This document shows, piece by piece, positions 1 to 9,875 of a DNA stretch of 64,000 bases; the first letter of the stretch is position 1; each line of letters starts with the position of its first letter. Location: contig JAQGHU010000114.1 of the NCBI GenBank assembly GCA_028291515.1, forward strand, positions 186,001 to 250,000, read 5' to 3'. Origin of the DNA: Schlesneria sp. Lineage in GTDB: Bacteria; Planctomycetota; Planctomycetia; Planctomycetales; Planctomycetaceae. Made by a program: the position numbers and the translations under genes. The notes below the pieces were generated by a model. The model saw only the letters and a program-made list of their open reading frames with translations, ran no database searches and had not been told where the DNA came from.

Positions 1-321
1 ATACGGCGGGTAATAGGGTCCCATCGCGCTCTGTGGCACAAATGTCGTCGATAGGTCGTCGGCCTTGGGTGGCAAGACATTCGCAACATAGACCGCAAGC
101 AGGTCACCATCCGCGAGTCGGTGTCCGTCTTTGGGACGTTGCTGACTGAGAAGACTGAGGTCTATTGACTCCATTCCTTCCCGGCTGCACGCGCGAAATT
201 CCATGGGGAGACGATAGGCTGGAACTGCATCTCGAGTGCTCATGATGCAAGATGGCGTGCAACATCCCGTACAAATGAAGGTGAACGCGAGAAGCAACAT
301 TCCAAAGGCGATTGATTTCAT
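1..321 (-). CDS. Wza-like polysaccharide export lipoprotein, N-terminal part (runs off the window)
   Basis: Read on the minus strand from an ATG at 321; the frame stays open to base 1, giving 107 codons of a longer gene. The N-terminus is a lipoprotein signal: Lys2, a hydrophobic stretch of about 14 residues, then the lipobox ICTGC with Cys18-19. Later come DGHRLADGDLLAVYV (about residues 69-83) and NVLPP, which match the start of the polysaccharide export domain (Wza/KpsD/PEP-CTERM Wza type), the periplasmic part of an outer-membrane polysaccharide channel. Position supports this: a Wzc-like partner gene lies divergently at 1843 and the whole glycan locus follows. The C-terminal barrel or helix cannot be seen. 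The family assignment is inferred from about 100 residues. Confidence 0.72.
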   Translation of the reverse strand, partial: MKSIAFGMLLLAFTFICTGCCTPSCIMSTRDAVPAYRLPMEFRACSREGMESIDLSLLSQQRPKDGHRLADGDLLAVYVANVLPPKADDLSTTFVPQSAMGPYYPPY

Positions 322-549
322 GGTTGATCGATCCTTCAGCCCATGGATTCGCGCAAATCCGACTGATGTCAGTATCCAAACTCGTTCGGTCGTAATTCTT
401 CAGGCATTTCGCCCGAAACTGGTTCCATTCGCAAACCGCGTGTAGCTTTTGCCCCAAAACCGGGTACTGCCGACGTCGGCAATAAGCAGACTCTGCGAAG
501 CACCCCTAAAGGCGGGCTTTGTTGAACAGGACTTTCAACGCGTCACTCG

Positions 550-1200
550 TCATTGTAGCCACCTCATTAGTGCGCCACCGGAGCGCACCCCCCACACCCG
601 CGTCTGTTGGGCTTTGCCATCGGGAATTGCATCCGGCGAAAGTGGAGTATCATTCACTGGCTCGCTGGAATTGTCCGGGGACGGTGGGACGTCGGCGGGT
701 CCGGGATCCGCCGGTGGGCTATAAGAGTCCTCTTCACTCGACGACAGAACGCCGAGGATACTTCGGCCGAAGGGATGAAGTGCCCGATCATTGGACAAGC
801 AGTCGGGACTGCATTGCTGGTATTCGCCGGAAATCGGTACGTTACGCAAATTGTCTTCGCAATTCGCCAACGCAGCGGCCGCTCCGTGACGGTATCCCTC
901 GAACCAACACTCAACCGCACAAGAACCTGCTTCAGATTGATATTTGTGCGACCAATAGTTTTGCGGAGGTACTGGCGGACATCTTCCGTCGCCGCCCATC
1001 AGTACATCTGAATATCCACGGTACCAACCGCAAGAATAATGCGAAATCGGGTTCGAGGAAGAGCGGAATTCGGAGCAGCACCACCAGGCGCAATGTGCAC
1101 GTGACTTCTGTGCGAGACAGTATTCATGGTCTTGAAATGCTACGCAGCCGACCGAGTTCAGCGAAAGGGCGAGCACAAAGCAAATTCGGATTGACAACAT
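550..1200 (-). CDS. Cys-rich planctomycete lipoprotein of unknown function
   Basis: Start chosen at ATG 1200 because it gives a clean lipoprotein signal: MLSIRICFVLALS then the lipobox NSVGC (Cys19). The upstream in-frame start at 1239 would only add a non-signal extension. The mature protein of about 197 residues is rich in Cys and Trp. It carries GWYRGYSDVLMGGDG, CPPVPPQNYW and WFEGYRHGAAAA, the pattern (GW..GY.DV..GGDG..P..PP..YW...Y..G) that recurs in lipoproteins of planctomycetes and is often found beside Wza genes. The tail after residue 150 is Pro/Ser/Asp-rich and probably disordered. Function is not known. It points the same way as the wza-like gene 229 bases downstream, so the two may share a transcript. 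Confidence 0.7.
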   Translation of the reverse strand: MLSIRICFVLALSLNSVGCVAFQDHEYCLAQKSRAHCAWWCCSEFRSSSNPISHYSCGWYRGYSDVLMGGDGRCPPVPPQNYWSHKYQSEAGSCAVECWFEGYRHGAAAALANCEDNLRNVPISGEYQQCSPDCLSNDRALHPFGRSILGVLSSSEEDSYSPPADPGPADVPPSPDNSSEPVNDTPLSPDAIPDGKAQQTRVWGVRSGGALMRWLQ

Positions 1201-1842
1201 TCGCAGCCTCCCTGCAACAACCGATACGAGCGCGAGCAACGCTGCAAAGGTCCGGAGAATTCACCCTCCGTTTCCTGAACCATCTGAGAACTCATTCGAC
1301 AATTCGTTAGGAAGACCTATGGACCTAATGGTCTTTCAGGAACAGGTCGCCTAATCCGGAAAGATTGCCATTGCGGAGACAGGTGTCAAAGTAGGTTGAA
1401 GATTCTCATTAGCCTGCACCCAGTCAAAGAATCGCAAAATTCGGCAATCCGAAATCTCGCGATACTAGAGCCGTTTTTGTGGGAATTGAGTGCGTGATTT
1501 GTGTGAGGAAAAACACAGATTTGCATTGCTTCTGGGCAAGCGATATTGGATGGAAGCGTTTCCAAAGATCTGTTCGGAAAGCCGCAATTGCGTGTGAATG
1601 TATTCAATGAAGAACTTGAGCGAATCTGCTTTTGTCTTCTGTTTTCAAAGAAAATCATCAGCGAACCTCTAACACGCGTGTGCCTCGTCCTAATCCGAAT
1701 ATGTGATTCCTTCAGAACTAATTCGTTGCACGGCGTGGTCTCAATTGCCGTGCTGGCACAGATCTTGCCTCCCATCAAGGCAATGTGGGCAATCTAGTCC
1801 AGTTCTCACAACTTTTATGTTCTTTATGAATGTGAAAATTGC
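1201..1842. other. Divergent intergenic region between the lipoprotein and wzc-like genes
   Basis: These 640 bases separate the leftward wza/lipoprotein pair from the rightward polysaccharide operon. No frame has a recognisable protein; short open frames on both strands look random in composition. The one clear signal is a -24/-12 promoter at 1752-1768 facing right. The leftward promoter was not identified. Confidence 0.6.
1752..1768 (+). promoter_or_regulatory. Sigma-54 (-24/-12) promoter of the polysaccharide operon
   Basis: The sequence CTGGCACAGATCTTGCC contains TGGCAC, five bases, then TTGC. GG and GC are separated by exactly 10 bases, as the RpoN consensus (TGGCAC-N5-TTGC) requires. 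It faces the wzc-like gene, about 75 bases before its ATG. RpoN control through an activator such as PrsR is established for several exopolysaccharide loci. No activator gene or upstream activator site was found in the window. Confidence 0.72.
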
Positions 1843-4293
1843 ATGATGCCGACATCGAAGCCGAAATCTACAAAGCCGCCCAAAGTTCGAAATGAGTTGA
1901 ATTTCAGGAAACTGGTTCAAATCATGCGAAAGCGATGGGCCATCATCGCGGTCGCGGTCGCGGCGGGTGCGACGTTTGCCGTTGTATTTCAATTGGTTTG
2001 CCCACGAAAATATGAATCAAAATCTCAATTGCTGGTCATGCGCAAGGATCCTCGATTGGCGGCACGAGGTGTTGAAAGCGGTTCCGACTCCGAACTCAAG
2101 GTTACGGAGGACTTGCTGGCAACGCACATGCAGTTGCTTCAAAGTCGCAGCATGGTTGACGGAGCTCTGAAGGACAATGAGCTCTCTGATCTGCCTTCGA
2201 TCGTTGAGCATCTTGGTGAACGCCAAAAGCCCTGTGATTATGTGATTGACAACATGACGGTGTCGCGGGGCGGCTTCGGCCAGGCGCGGTCGGCACATGT
2301 CCTCAACGTGGCGCTGAAGAGCCCTTCCGACATCGATTCTGAGACGATTCTGCGTGCGATCATCAAGAAATATCAGTTGTTCCTGGACACGAAATTCCAG
2401 GATGTGAATTCGGAAGCCGCAAATTTGATTGCGGTTGCTCAATCAAAGCTACAGACAGAACTGGAGGAAGCGGAAAAGGCTTACGAGCGGTTTCGCCAAC
2501 AGTCATCGAACCTCATGTGGAAGACGGGTTCGGAAACCACCAACATCCATCGTGTGCGCTACGAAACGATCCTTCAAGAAATTGCCTCACTACAACTCAG
2601 TCGCGCCGATTCAGCCGCGAGACTCGATGCCGTAAACGAACGGCTTGAGGGTCGTGAATTGAAGGACCTCTCCGATCTCGAGAAACTTTCGTTGGTTGAC
2701 GAAAAAAACCTCGCTCGTGTTGGTCTGCTGCTCATGGCCCAGCGCGGAGAGACGGAGTCGCCGAGTTTTCAAGCAGAACAGCCCCTCCGGCAAGCTCAGG
2801 CCAGAGTTGAGTATGAAAACTTCGCATCGATGCAAATTAAAGAAAAACAGCTCCTGATCGAGATGGGGCCGCAACATCCCGAAGTGATCGGCCTTCAAAA
2901 ACAGGTTGCGTCGCTCAAAGATTTCATGGCCAAGCAGAGGAGCGATTTGAAGAGTGGGGCATCGATTTCTCTCGACCCTTCTGCATTGTTCACGTCCTAT
3001 CAACAACTCTTAAAAAACGACATCGTGGCGATGGAGCGTCGCGAACATCGACTGAACCTTCTGGCCAATGAGTCTGTGGCACTCGCCAGTAATATGGTGA
3101 CCGACGAACTTCAAGGCGAAGCGCTGCGAAGGGACGTTCAACGGAAACAGGAATTATTCGACGCGGCGGTCGATCGCCTGCGTGACATCAACCTCACTAA
3201 GGATTATGGCGGATTCATCAACGAAATTCTTTCTGAGCCAGAACCAGGGTTGAAGGTCATGCCTCGAATGAGTTTCTCGCTTGGATTGGGGTTCTTGCTC
3301 ACGCTGGCGATCGGTGTGTTTGGTGTAGGTGTCGCGGAGTATCGGGATCGACGGTTCCGCACGCTCGACGATCTGCGAAGTACGCTGGACACCGACGTCC
3401 TGGGTCAGATACCAATCGTTGAAACGGAGGCGCGGAAGAAGCTGTCAATGTTCAAGCGAGGCCCCACAGAGATCTCGCGGCGAACCACGCTATTGCTACA
3501 ACCACAGTCCCGCGGATCCGATGCATTTCGCATGCTCCGTGCATGTCCCATTTTCTCGGACGGTGACGAAGGACGCAAGGCTGTCTGTTTTACGAGCCCC
3601 AATCCCGCCGACGGCAAATCGACGATTGTTGGAAATCTGGCCGTGAGCCTTGGTCAGTTGGGTCGTCGCGTGCTGGTGATCGACTGCGATCTCCGACGGC
3701 CCACTCAACATGAACTCTTCTCGATGTCCAATGAGCGAGGACTGACGACGTTACTCAATGAGGACCTCGATGCTGCGGATGTGATACAGGCGACGGCGTG
3801 TAAAAACGTCGACTTGTTGACACGTGGCGAATCTGTACCGGATCCGTCTGAGTTTCTCGCATCGGGCAAGTTTTCGCGGCTCTTGAAGGTACTGTGGGAT
3901 AAGTATGACAACATCCTACTCGACTGTCCTCCAATATTGCCCGTTGTCGACGCGCTCGTTCCCGCCTCTATTGTCGGAAGCGTCATTCTTGTCATCCGGC
4001 TCGATTGCACGTCTCGGCTTCACACACAGGCCGCCTGTTCGATGATACGACGCTCGGTCGCTCACATCGATGGCGTCGTCCTCAATGGTTCTGAAGGGAT
4101 TCTCTCCGAAGAGTCGTACGGATACGGATACAGATACGGATACAGCGATTATGAAAACGAGGCGCCAGACGCAGCGATAGTCAAGCCAAAGAGCGCGCCG
4201 ACGAACTCGACGGCATCCGGCGGTCGGTTGGATGCTTCGCTGACTGAATCCAAGCTCCATCGAAATGAAAGTAGCAACGGACCTCCTCACTGA
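1843..4293 (+). CDS. Wzc-like polysaccharide co-polymerase with BY-kinase domain
   Basis: At 816 residues this has the length of full Wzz-plus-kinase proteins. The order is: cytoplasmic tail, TM1 (about 32-52), a periplasmic Wzz/GNVR region with long helical stretches (about 60-470), TM2 (about 475-497), then a cytoplasmic tyrosine-kinase domain of the BY (CpsD/CapB) family. Kinase signs are Walker A PADGKST (about 587-593), Walker A' VLVIDCDLRRP (about 609-619) and Walker B ILLDCPP (about 690-696). The C-terminus holds a Tyr cluster, SYGYGYRYGYSDYENE, the usual autophosphorylation target. The protein should control chain length and export at the inner membrane with the Wza-like lipoprotein coded divergently. 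The start is the first of two adjacent ATGs. No strong ribosome site is seen. A sigma-54 promoter precedes it. Confidence 0.93.
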   Translation: MMPTSKPKSTKPPKVRNELNFRKLVQIMRKRWAIIAVAVAAGATFAVVFQLVCPRKYESKSQLLVMRKDPRLAARGVESGSDSELKVTEDLLATHMQLLQSRSMVDGALKDNELSDLPSIVEHLGERQKPCDYVIDNMTVSRGGFGQARSAHVLNVALKSPSDIDSETILRAIIKKYQLFLDTKFQDVNSEAANLIAVAQSKLQTELEEAEKAYERFRQQSSNLMWKTGSETTNIHRVRYETILQEIASLQLSRADSAARLDAVNERLEGRELKDLSDLEKLSLVDEKNLARVGLLLMAQRGETESPSFQAEQPLRQAQARVEYENFASMQIKEKQLLIEMGPQHPEVIGLQKQVASLKDFMAKQRSDLKSGASISLDPSALFTSYQQLLKNDIVAMERREHRLNLLANESVALASNMVTDELQGEALRRDVQRKQELFDAAVDRLRDINLTKDYGGFINEILSEPEPGLKVMPRMSFSLGLGFLLTLAIGVFGVGVAEYRDRRFRTLDDLRSTLDTDVLGQIPIVETEARKKLSMFKRGPTEISRRTTLLLQPQSRGSDAFRMLRACPIFSDGDEGRKAVCFTSPNPADGKSTIVGNLAVSLGQLGRRVLVIDCDLRRPTQHELFSMSNERGLTTLLNEDLDAADVIQATACKNVDLLTRGESVPDPSEFLASGKFSRLLKVLWDKYDNILLDCPPILPVVDALVPASIVGSVILVIRLDCTSRLHTQAACSMIRRSVAHIDGVVLNGSEGILSEESYGYGYRYGYSDYENEAPDAAIVKPKSAPTNSTASGGRLDASLTESKLHRNESSNGPPH

Positions 4294-4811
4294 TTGATGA
4301 GGTCGGCTCGAACAATGTGTGTTTCCATGCGGCGATCGCTTCGTAGGGCTCGGCAAAACGGCCCAGAGTTGCGATGCCCCTGGTCGTAACATGTCCGTCG
4401 TTGACACAACGCTTGAGGCGAGATGACCACTCGTTTCCGAGCGGCAAAAGCGCTACGAATCTGCGCTTCGGTTCGTTCACTAATGTGACATTGCAAACAT
4501 TGTACATAGGTCTTTACGAGCGAATGTTCTTCCCCGAAGCTTCGAACGACGTTGTTGGCGTGGGACCCAGCAAAGCATATCTCATGTTCGTCATTTGGGC
4601 GTGAAATTCTCTACTCGTTCCGAATACGGTTGCTTGCGTTACAAATGTGGCCGACTGCAGAAGCTGCCTATTGGAGCCGGCCCCAATAGGCGTATGCCAC
4701 TGCCGATCGATAATTACGGTCGCTTACGAGCGATCCCAGTTCGACCGCGCGCTTTGTCACTACAGACGCTCGATGTCTGTTCCTTAGTAGTTGCGAAATG
4801 GAGATTTACAA
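4294..4811. other. Intergenic stretch between wzc-like gene and the initiating transferase
   Basis: No protein in these 518 bases resembles a known family; open frames on both strands are short and unlike their neighbours. The region contains one perfect inverted repeat (4666-4691, listed separately). The gap interrupts an otherwise collinear locus, so it may hold a promoter for the second transcript, but no -24/-12 or clear -35/-10 pair was found. Confidence 0.5.
4666..4691. repeat. Perfect 9-bp inverted repeat (operator-like or hairpin)
   Basis: Arms GCCTATTGG and CCAATAGGC are separated by 8 GC-rich bases. It lies about 120 bases before the initiating sugar-transferase start. No T run follows on either strand, so it is a poor intrinsic terminator. 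A protein-binding site or 5'-leader hairpin is equally possible. Confidence 0.5.
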
Positions 4812-6347
4812 GTGACATCACAGGCATTGTTTGCAGAAACAACACACGAATCCGTCCTTGCCGAAAATGTCGTTGAATGTGGCAGCGGCGTTTGGGATAC
4901 ATCTAACCATATGTCACTCCGCTCGACGGGGCGCGGATTTTCTTACATATTTCAGATTTCGAAAACTGCATTTCCACTTTGGCTTTCGGATATGCTGGCA
5001 GTTGGCGTTTCCGTTGGCTTGGCTTGGACGCTTTTGAGCCTGGCGGGAATCCCGGTGAGTAACGTCCGTTGGATAAATCTCGCGTCCTGGTGCCTCGCCA
5101 TGACGGCAGGTTGCGCCATCAGCGGGTTGTATCCGGGAATAGGAATGAATTCCGTCACCGAACTTCGTTTGATCTCACGACTCGTCGGTGGCATTGTCGT
5201 GCTATGCATGGGCTACGACCTGCTTCATGGTGGTGCCAATCAATACGTGATGATGTGGCCATTGCAGGGACTGTTGCTCGCCCCAATGGCTCCAACCGCG
5301 CGTGCGGCGGTTCGTCGGATCGTGTGCCACTACGACTGGTGGGGCATGAGGACAATCATTGTCGGGGCGGGTGCCCGCGGCCTTGACATCATGAACAGAC
5401 TTCAGCGTAAACCTTCGCTGGGCCTCAAACCCGTCGGCATGGTTGACCAATACCGGGCCGGTTGGATCAGCAACGACACAGGATTGCCGACCGGCGGCGT
5501 TTTCCCATTGGAGGAAACCCCGAAGCTCAGTCAGGTTCGACATGCGTATTATGCGATATTTGTCGGTTCGGAATTCCCAATCGAGGAACGGTGCAATCTT
5601 ATTGATTCGATGGCGACCGTGTTTACGCAGCTCTACATCACGATGGATTCCGCCGACGCTGGTCGACAATGGTCGGGTGCGCTTGATCTGGGCAATATAG
5701 GATTGGTCAAAGTCACTGAGCGGCTTTTAACACCGGGGGGGCGGGCAATCAAGCGGGCGATGGACATTGTTGCCATCCTGCTGGCTTCCCCTTTGGTAGT
5801 GCCACTTGTGTTTGGCCTGGCGTTGCTGGTGAGGTCGACAAGCCGCGGTCCGGCTTTTTACCGGAGCCCGCGAATTGGAAAAGATGGACGCACGATTCGC
5901 ATTTGGAAACTTCGGTCGATGATACCGAACGCCGATCGACTTCTGGAGAAATACCTGTCGGACAATCCGCATCTCCGAAGAGATTGGGAATCATTGCACA
6001 AGCTACCGAACGATCCGCGTATTACGTGGATTGGGAGAATACTGCGTAAGACGAGCTTGGATGAGCTGCCGCAACTCTGGAACGTGTTCTGTGGTGATTT
6101 GAGCTTGGTGGGACCGCGTCCGATTTTACCCGATCAGGTTGATAAATATCGAGAAATTTTCCCGCTTTATATCAGAGTGACCCCCGGCATCACCGGCTTG
6201 TGGCAGGTCAGTGGTCGCAGTTCAACCACTCACGATGCGCGACTTTCCTATGATGCGGAGTATGTCAGGAACTGGTCACTTTGTTTGGATCTGGCGATTT
6301 TGGCAAGGACAATTCGAGTTGTTGCAACCTGTGAAGGTGCCTGCTAG
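4812..6347 (+). CDS. Undecaprenyl-phosphate sugar phosphotransferase (WbaP/WcaJ family)
   Basis: This enzyme transfers a sugar-1-phosphate from a UDP-sugar to undecaprenyl phosphate and so starts the repeat unit. The N-terminal half has several membrane segments (about 50-140) and a Rossmann-like CoA-binding-type part (VGAGARG). The C-terminal half is the bacterial sugar transferase domain: a membrane helix MDIVAILLASPLVVPL, then YRSPRIGKDGRTIRIWKLRSM, TSLDELPQLWNV, LSLVGPRP and TPGITGLWQVSGR. Start: GTG 4812 has GGAG 8 bases upstream. TTG 4791 (longer) and ATG 4911 (shorter) are in frame but have weaker sites. It heads a run of rightward sugar-nucleotide genes. The exact sugar cannot be read from sequence. 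Confidence 0.93.
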   Translation: MTSQALFAETTHESVLAENVVECGSGVWDTSNHMSLRSTGRGFSYIFQISKTAFPLWLSDMLAVGVSVGLAWTLLSLAGIPVSNVRWINLASWCLAMTAGCAISGLYPGIGMNSVTELRLISRLVGGIVVLCMGYDLLHGGANQYVMMWPLQGLLLAPMAPTARAAVRRIVCHYDWWGMRTIIVGAGARGLDIMNRLQRKPSLGLKPVGMVDQYRAGWISNDTGLPTGGVFPLEETPKLSQVRHAYYAIFVGSEFPIEERCNLIDSMATVFTQLYITMDSADAGRQWSGALDLGNIGLVKVTERLLTPGGRAIKRAMDIVAILLASPLVVPLVFGLALLVRSTSRGPAFYRSPRIGKDGRTIRIWKLRSMIPNADRLLEKYLSDNPHLRRDWESLHKLPNDPRITWIGRILRKTSLDELPQLWNVFCGDLSLVGPRPILPDQVDKYREIFPLYIRVTPGITGLWQVSGRSSTTHDARLSYDAEYVRNWSLCLDLAILARTIRVVATCEGAC

Positions 6348-6398
6348 CGAATGCGATGACGACCTTAGTTCAACTGTTTCAATGAGAGGATGTAAGTC

Positions 6399-7724
6399 GT
6401 GAAGATTGCGATGATTGGGACAGGCTACGTCGGCTTGGTGACAGGCACCTGCTTTGCCGAAAGCGGAAATGAGGTCACCTGCGTCGACGTTAATGTCAAT
6501 AAAATTGAACAGTTGAAGATGGGCGAAATTCCGATCTACGAGCCCGGACTAACGGAACTTGTAGCCCGCAACTCTGCGGCGGGTCGGTTGCAGTTTACTT
6601 CGACGCCCGCAGAAGCCATTACCGGCGCCAAATGTGTTTTTCTGGCCGTCGGGACGCCGCAACGCGACGACGGTTCCGCTGACCTTCGAATCCTTTGGGG
6701 TGCTCTTGAGTCCATCGCATCGTTTCTGTCGAAGGACGTTGTGGTTGTCATCAAGAGCACCGTACCCGTCGGAACCAACGCGGCGGCTGCGCGGCGATTG
6801 CGAGAGTTGACTGGGCGTGACGTTGACGTCGCCTCCAATCCCGAATTCCTGAAGGAAGGCAGTGCGATTGACGACTTCACTCGCCCCGACCGAGTCGTGG
6901 TCGGCGTGACGCGTCCGGAATGCGGAGCGGTATTGCACGAATTGTACAAGCCGTTCCTGAGAACGGAGAATCCGTTCCTCGTGATGAACTTGGAAAGCGC
7001 AGAAATGACGAAATACGTCGCAAATTGTCTGCTGGCAACCAAGATCAGTTTCATCAATGAAATGGCAAACCTCTGCGAAAAAGTCGGTGCCGACATCAAC
7101 CACGTTCGAAAAGGAATTGGTCACGACGAACGGATCGGTTTTTCGTTCCTGTTCCCCGGAGTCGGATATGGCGGATCATGTTTCCCAAAAGATGTCAGGG
7201 CGCTGATTAGCGTCGCCGCGCGCAGCGGACTTTCGTCCCGCATTCTTCAATCTGTCGATGACGTCAACGCCGCTCAAAAGGATGTTCTTTTTCGAAAGTT
7301 GCGTTCACATTTCGATGGAATTCTGGCAACTCGCACGATCGCGATCTGGGGACTCGCGTTTAAGCCGCGGACGGATGACATTCGCGAAGCACCATCGCTC
7401 GTCCTCATCGATCACCTTCTAAAAGAAGGGGCTAAGGTTCGCGTTCACGATCCTGTGGCAATGGAAAACGTTCGCAGCATCTATGGCGATAAACTCACGT
7501 ATTGCTCCCACCCCTACGATGCGCTCGATGGCGCCGACGCCTTAGCCATCGTCACGGAATGGAGTGCGTTCAGGAATCCGGACTTCAATTTGATCCGTCA
7601 GAAGCTGCGATCACCCTTGATCTTTGACGGGCGAAATCTCTTCGATCCGGACATGATGCGTCAATTGGGATTTGATTATTCTGGAATTGGCCTGGAATCG
7701 CGTCAAACCAAGGCTAATTATTGA
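6399..7724 (+). CDS. ugd: UDP-glucose 6-dehydrogenase
   Basis: Oxidises UDP-glucose to UDP-glucuronate with two NAD+. The 441-residue length is usual. Seen: N-terminal Rossmann [10 protein letters not shown] (about 7-16), the hinge [12 protein letters not shown], the catalytic loop [10 protein letters not shown] with Cys at about 261, and the C-terminal UDP-binding domain with [17 protein letters not shown]. The start is GTG 6399, preceded by GAGAGGA about 10 bases upstream. It lies 51 bases after the initiating transferase. The product is the substrate of the next gene (UDP-xylose synthase), so the two make a short UDP-Glc to UDP-GlcA to UDP-Xyl pathway. Confidence 0.96.
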   Translation: MKIAMIGTGYVGLVTGTCFAESGNEVTCVDVNVNKIEQLKMGEIPIYEPGLTELVARNSAAGRLQFTSTPAEAITGAKCVFLAVGTPQRDDGSADLRILWGALESIASFLSKDVVVVIKSTVPVGTNAAAARRLRELTGRDVDVASNPEFLKEGSAIDDFTRPDRVVVGVTRPECGAVLHELYKPFLRTENPFLVMNLESAEMTKYVANCLLATKISFINEMANLCEKVGADINHVRKGIGHDERIGFSFLFPGVGYGGSCFPKDVRALISVAARSGLSSRILQSVDDVNAAQKDVLFRKLRSHFDGILATRTIAIWGLAFKPRTDDIREAPSLVLIDHLLKEGAKVRVHDPVAMENVRSIYGDKLTYCSHPYDALDGADALAIVTEWSAFRNPDFNLIRQKLRSPLIFDGRNLFDPDMMRQLGFDYSGIGLESRQTKANY

Positions 7725-7831
7725 GTTTTCGACGAACATTCAAGCTTGACGAATCTGCGTAACAACGGTTGCTTCCGGTCAATGAATAGACGGATCATGC
7801 GACGAAACTTCCTTTGAATATAAGATCACCA

Positions 7832-8782
7832 ATGAAAACGATTCTCGTCACCGGCGGTGCCGGTTTCCTAGGCAGTCACCTATGCCAACGCTTGCTGGAA
7901 AGGGGAGACTCTGTCATCTGCCTCGATAGTTTCTTCACAGGCAGAAAGCAAAACGTCGCACATCTGATCGGGAATCCACGTTTTGAATTACTGCGTCATG
8001 ACATCGTCGAACCGATCGTGATCGAGGCGGATCAGATCTACAATCTTGCCTGCCCCGCTTCGCCGGTTGCGTATCAATACAACCCGATCAAGACAATCAA
8101 GACTTCAACCGTCGGTGTTGTCAACATGTTGGGATTAGCGAGACGGTGCAAGGCACGAATTCTCCACTGTTCGACGTCGGAAGTTTACGGAGATCCCGAC
8201 GTTCACCCGCAGACAGAAGACTACTGGGGTCGGGTGAATCCCATAGGCCCACGAAGCTGCTACGATGAAGGTAAACGGGTGGCCGAATCTCTTTGCATGA
8301 ATTACCACCAGGAACACGGGATTGAAGTTCGAATCATTCGCATCTTTAACACCTATGGGCCGCGCATGGACCCCAATGATGGACGCGTGATTTCCAATTT
8401 CATCACGCAGGCTTTGCGCGGCGAGCACCTGACAATTTATGGCGACGGCAAGCAAACGCGATCGTTCTGTTATTGTGACGATCTCATTCGCGGAATGATG
8501 CTGTTGATGGATCAAGATCAGGAAACGGGACCGGTGAATATCGGCAATCCTGGCGAATACACAATGCTCGAGTTGGCGAGTGAGATCCTTAAAGCTATTC
8601 CTCACACCGAATCCACGATCAGTTATATGCCTCTACCTAAAGACGATCCGAAGCAGCGCTGCCCGGACATCTCAAAGGCGAAACAATTGCTCGGATGGGA
8701 ACCGACGATTGATTTGCCCACCGGTTTGGAAAGAACCATCAAGTACTACCGACAAGAATTGGGAATGAATGAAAATGCTTAA
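7832..8782 (+). CDS. UDP-glucuronate decarboxylase (UDP-xylose synthase)
   Basis: An extended short-chain dehydrogenase that decarboxylates UDP-glucuronate to UDP-xylose through a keto intermediate. Seen: NAD-binding GGAGFLG (8-14), the UXS-specific stretch [19 protein letters not shown], then TSEVYGDP, and YDEGK with catalytic Tyr144 and Lys148. Later [10 protein letters not shown] and [10 protein letters not shown] match bacterial UXS rather than epimerases. Start ATG 7832 gives the normal N-terminus MKTILVTGG; a TTG six codons upstream is possible. It follows ugd and overlaps the next gene by 14 bases, so it is probably in one operon. Confidence 0.93.
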   Translation: MKTILVTGGAGFLGSHLCQRLLERGDSVICLDSFFTGRKQNVAHLIGNPRFELLRHDIVEPIVIEADQIYNLACPASPVAYQYNPIKTIKTSTVGVVNMLGLARRCKARILHCSTSEVYGDPDVHPQTEDYWGRVNPIGPRSCYDEGKRVAESLCMNYHQEHGIEVRIIRIFNTYGPRMDPNDGRVISNFITQALRGEHLTIYGDGKQTRSFCYCDDLIRGMMLLMDQDQETGPVNIGNPGEYTMLELASEILKAIPHTESTISYMPLPKDDPKQRCPDISKAKQLLGWEPTIDLPTGLERTIKYYRQELGMNENA

Positions 8783-9761
8783 CGTTGTCGAAAGCATGAA
8801 TGAAGGCAATCTCGATATCTGCTGTCCGACTCCCGTCGACGGAATCGACGCTCCACGAATCGCATGGACTGAAATTGCCGTCCAATGGAGCGTCATTGTG
8901 CGCACGTACAATGAGGCACGACACCTGCCGGACCTTCTTTCGATGCTGAAACGGCAAGAAATCCCCGAAGAGAAACTGGAAATCATCGTGGTCGATTCCG
9001 GCTCGACCGACGACACTGTCCGCATCGCCGAGGAAGCCGGTTGTCGAGTCGTCCACATCCCCAAAGCGGATTTTTCATTCGGTCGTTCGCTGAATCTAGG
9101 CTGCGAGGCGGCGACTGGTGAATACTTGGTATTTATCAGCGGCCATTGCGTTCCGGTGCATCGGAACTGGCTTACCGATCTGACGGCTGCCATGATTCAT
9201 GACGGTGCCAGTCTCACTTATGGGCGTCAGATTGGTGGCCCTGAAACAAAGTTCAGTGAGCATCAATTATTCGAGAAATACTTTCCCGCCGAGAACCACG
9301 AAGCGCCGCATCCGTATTTCTGCAACAACGCGAACGCGGCGATTTTGAAGTCGGCCTGGCAGAGGTTTCGCTATGACGAAGACCTACCTGGCCTGGAAGA
9401 CATGGAAATTGGTCAGCGTTTGGTGCGCGCTCGACTGAAGATTTGCTATGCGCCTGAGGCCGTCGTCTATCACTATCATTTCGAAAACTGGGCGCAAGTC
9501 AAACGCCGCTACGAGCGCGAAGCGATCGCGCTGCAGAGGATACTTCCAACGGTTCACGTTTCCGCTTTGGATGCCCTTCGCTACTGGTTCGCCGGAGTAC
9601 TGGGAGATTGGGCCAAAGCGATCCTGCAGCGGAGTTTCTTACGGAAAGCAGTGGAGATTGTCACATTCCGGGCCTGCCAGTTCTGGGGGACATGGCGAGG
9701 AAGTAATAGCCATAAGCAACTGACGCGACAAATGAAAGATCGATATTACTATCCAATCTAA
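8769..9761 (+). CDS. Family 2 glycosyltransferase
   Basis: A GT-A fold transferase of 330 residues. Seen: [18 protein letters not shown] (about 38-55), the nucleotide-binding VDSGSTDDT, and [20 protein letters not shown] leading to the sugar-nucleotide region. [12 protein letters not shown] motif near residue 217 corresponds to the ED of the catalytic-base region. The first 30 residues precede the domain and have no match, so later in-frame ATGs (8775, 8805) are possible. The start overlaps the UDP-xylose synthase stop, indicating coupling. The donor is unknown; UDP-glucuronate or UDP-xylose made next door are candidates. Confidence 0.88.
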   Translation: MKMLNVVESMNEGNLDICCPTPVDGIDAPRIAWTEIAVQWSVIVRTYNEARHLPDLLSMLKRQEIPEEKLEIIVVDSGSTDDTVRIAEEAGCRVVHIPKADFSFGRSLNLGCEAATGEYLVFISGHCVPVHRNWLTDLTAAMIHDGASLTYGRQIGGPETKFSEHQLFEKYFPAENHEAPHPYFCNNANAAILKSAWQRFRYDEDLPGLEDMEIGQRLVRARLKICYAPEAVVYHYHFENWAQVKRRYEREAIALQRILPTVHVSALDALRYWFAGVLGDWAKAILQRSFLRKAVEIVTFRACQFWGTWRGSNSHKQLTRQMKDRYYYPI

Positions 9762-9875
9762 ATATGTGTATAGCTCGCAGGAGATATTTGATCGCAGCGA
9801 TGGTGACGGAGGAATCGTTTGCATTCAGCCAAAGCGGTGGCGACCAGTGCCGAACAGGCGTTGAGGCGATCTCAA

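Noticed and set aside
519-1310. 263-codon frame on the plus strand
   Set aside because: It is antisense to a lipoprotein with a good signal sequence, and the composition looks non-coding.
1386-1797. Open frames on both strands in the divergent gap
   Set aside because: No domains or ribosome sites, and they overlap the sigma-54 promoter.
4550-4580. TTGGCG...AGC resembling a -24/-12 promoter before the initiating transferase
   Set aside because: The GG to GC spacing is 11, not 10, which is not tolerated by sigma-54.
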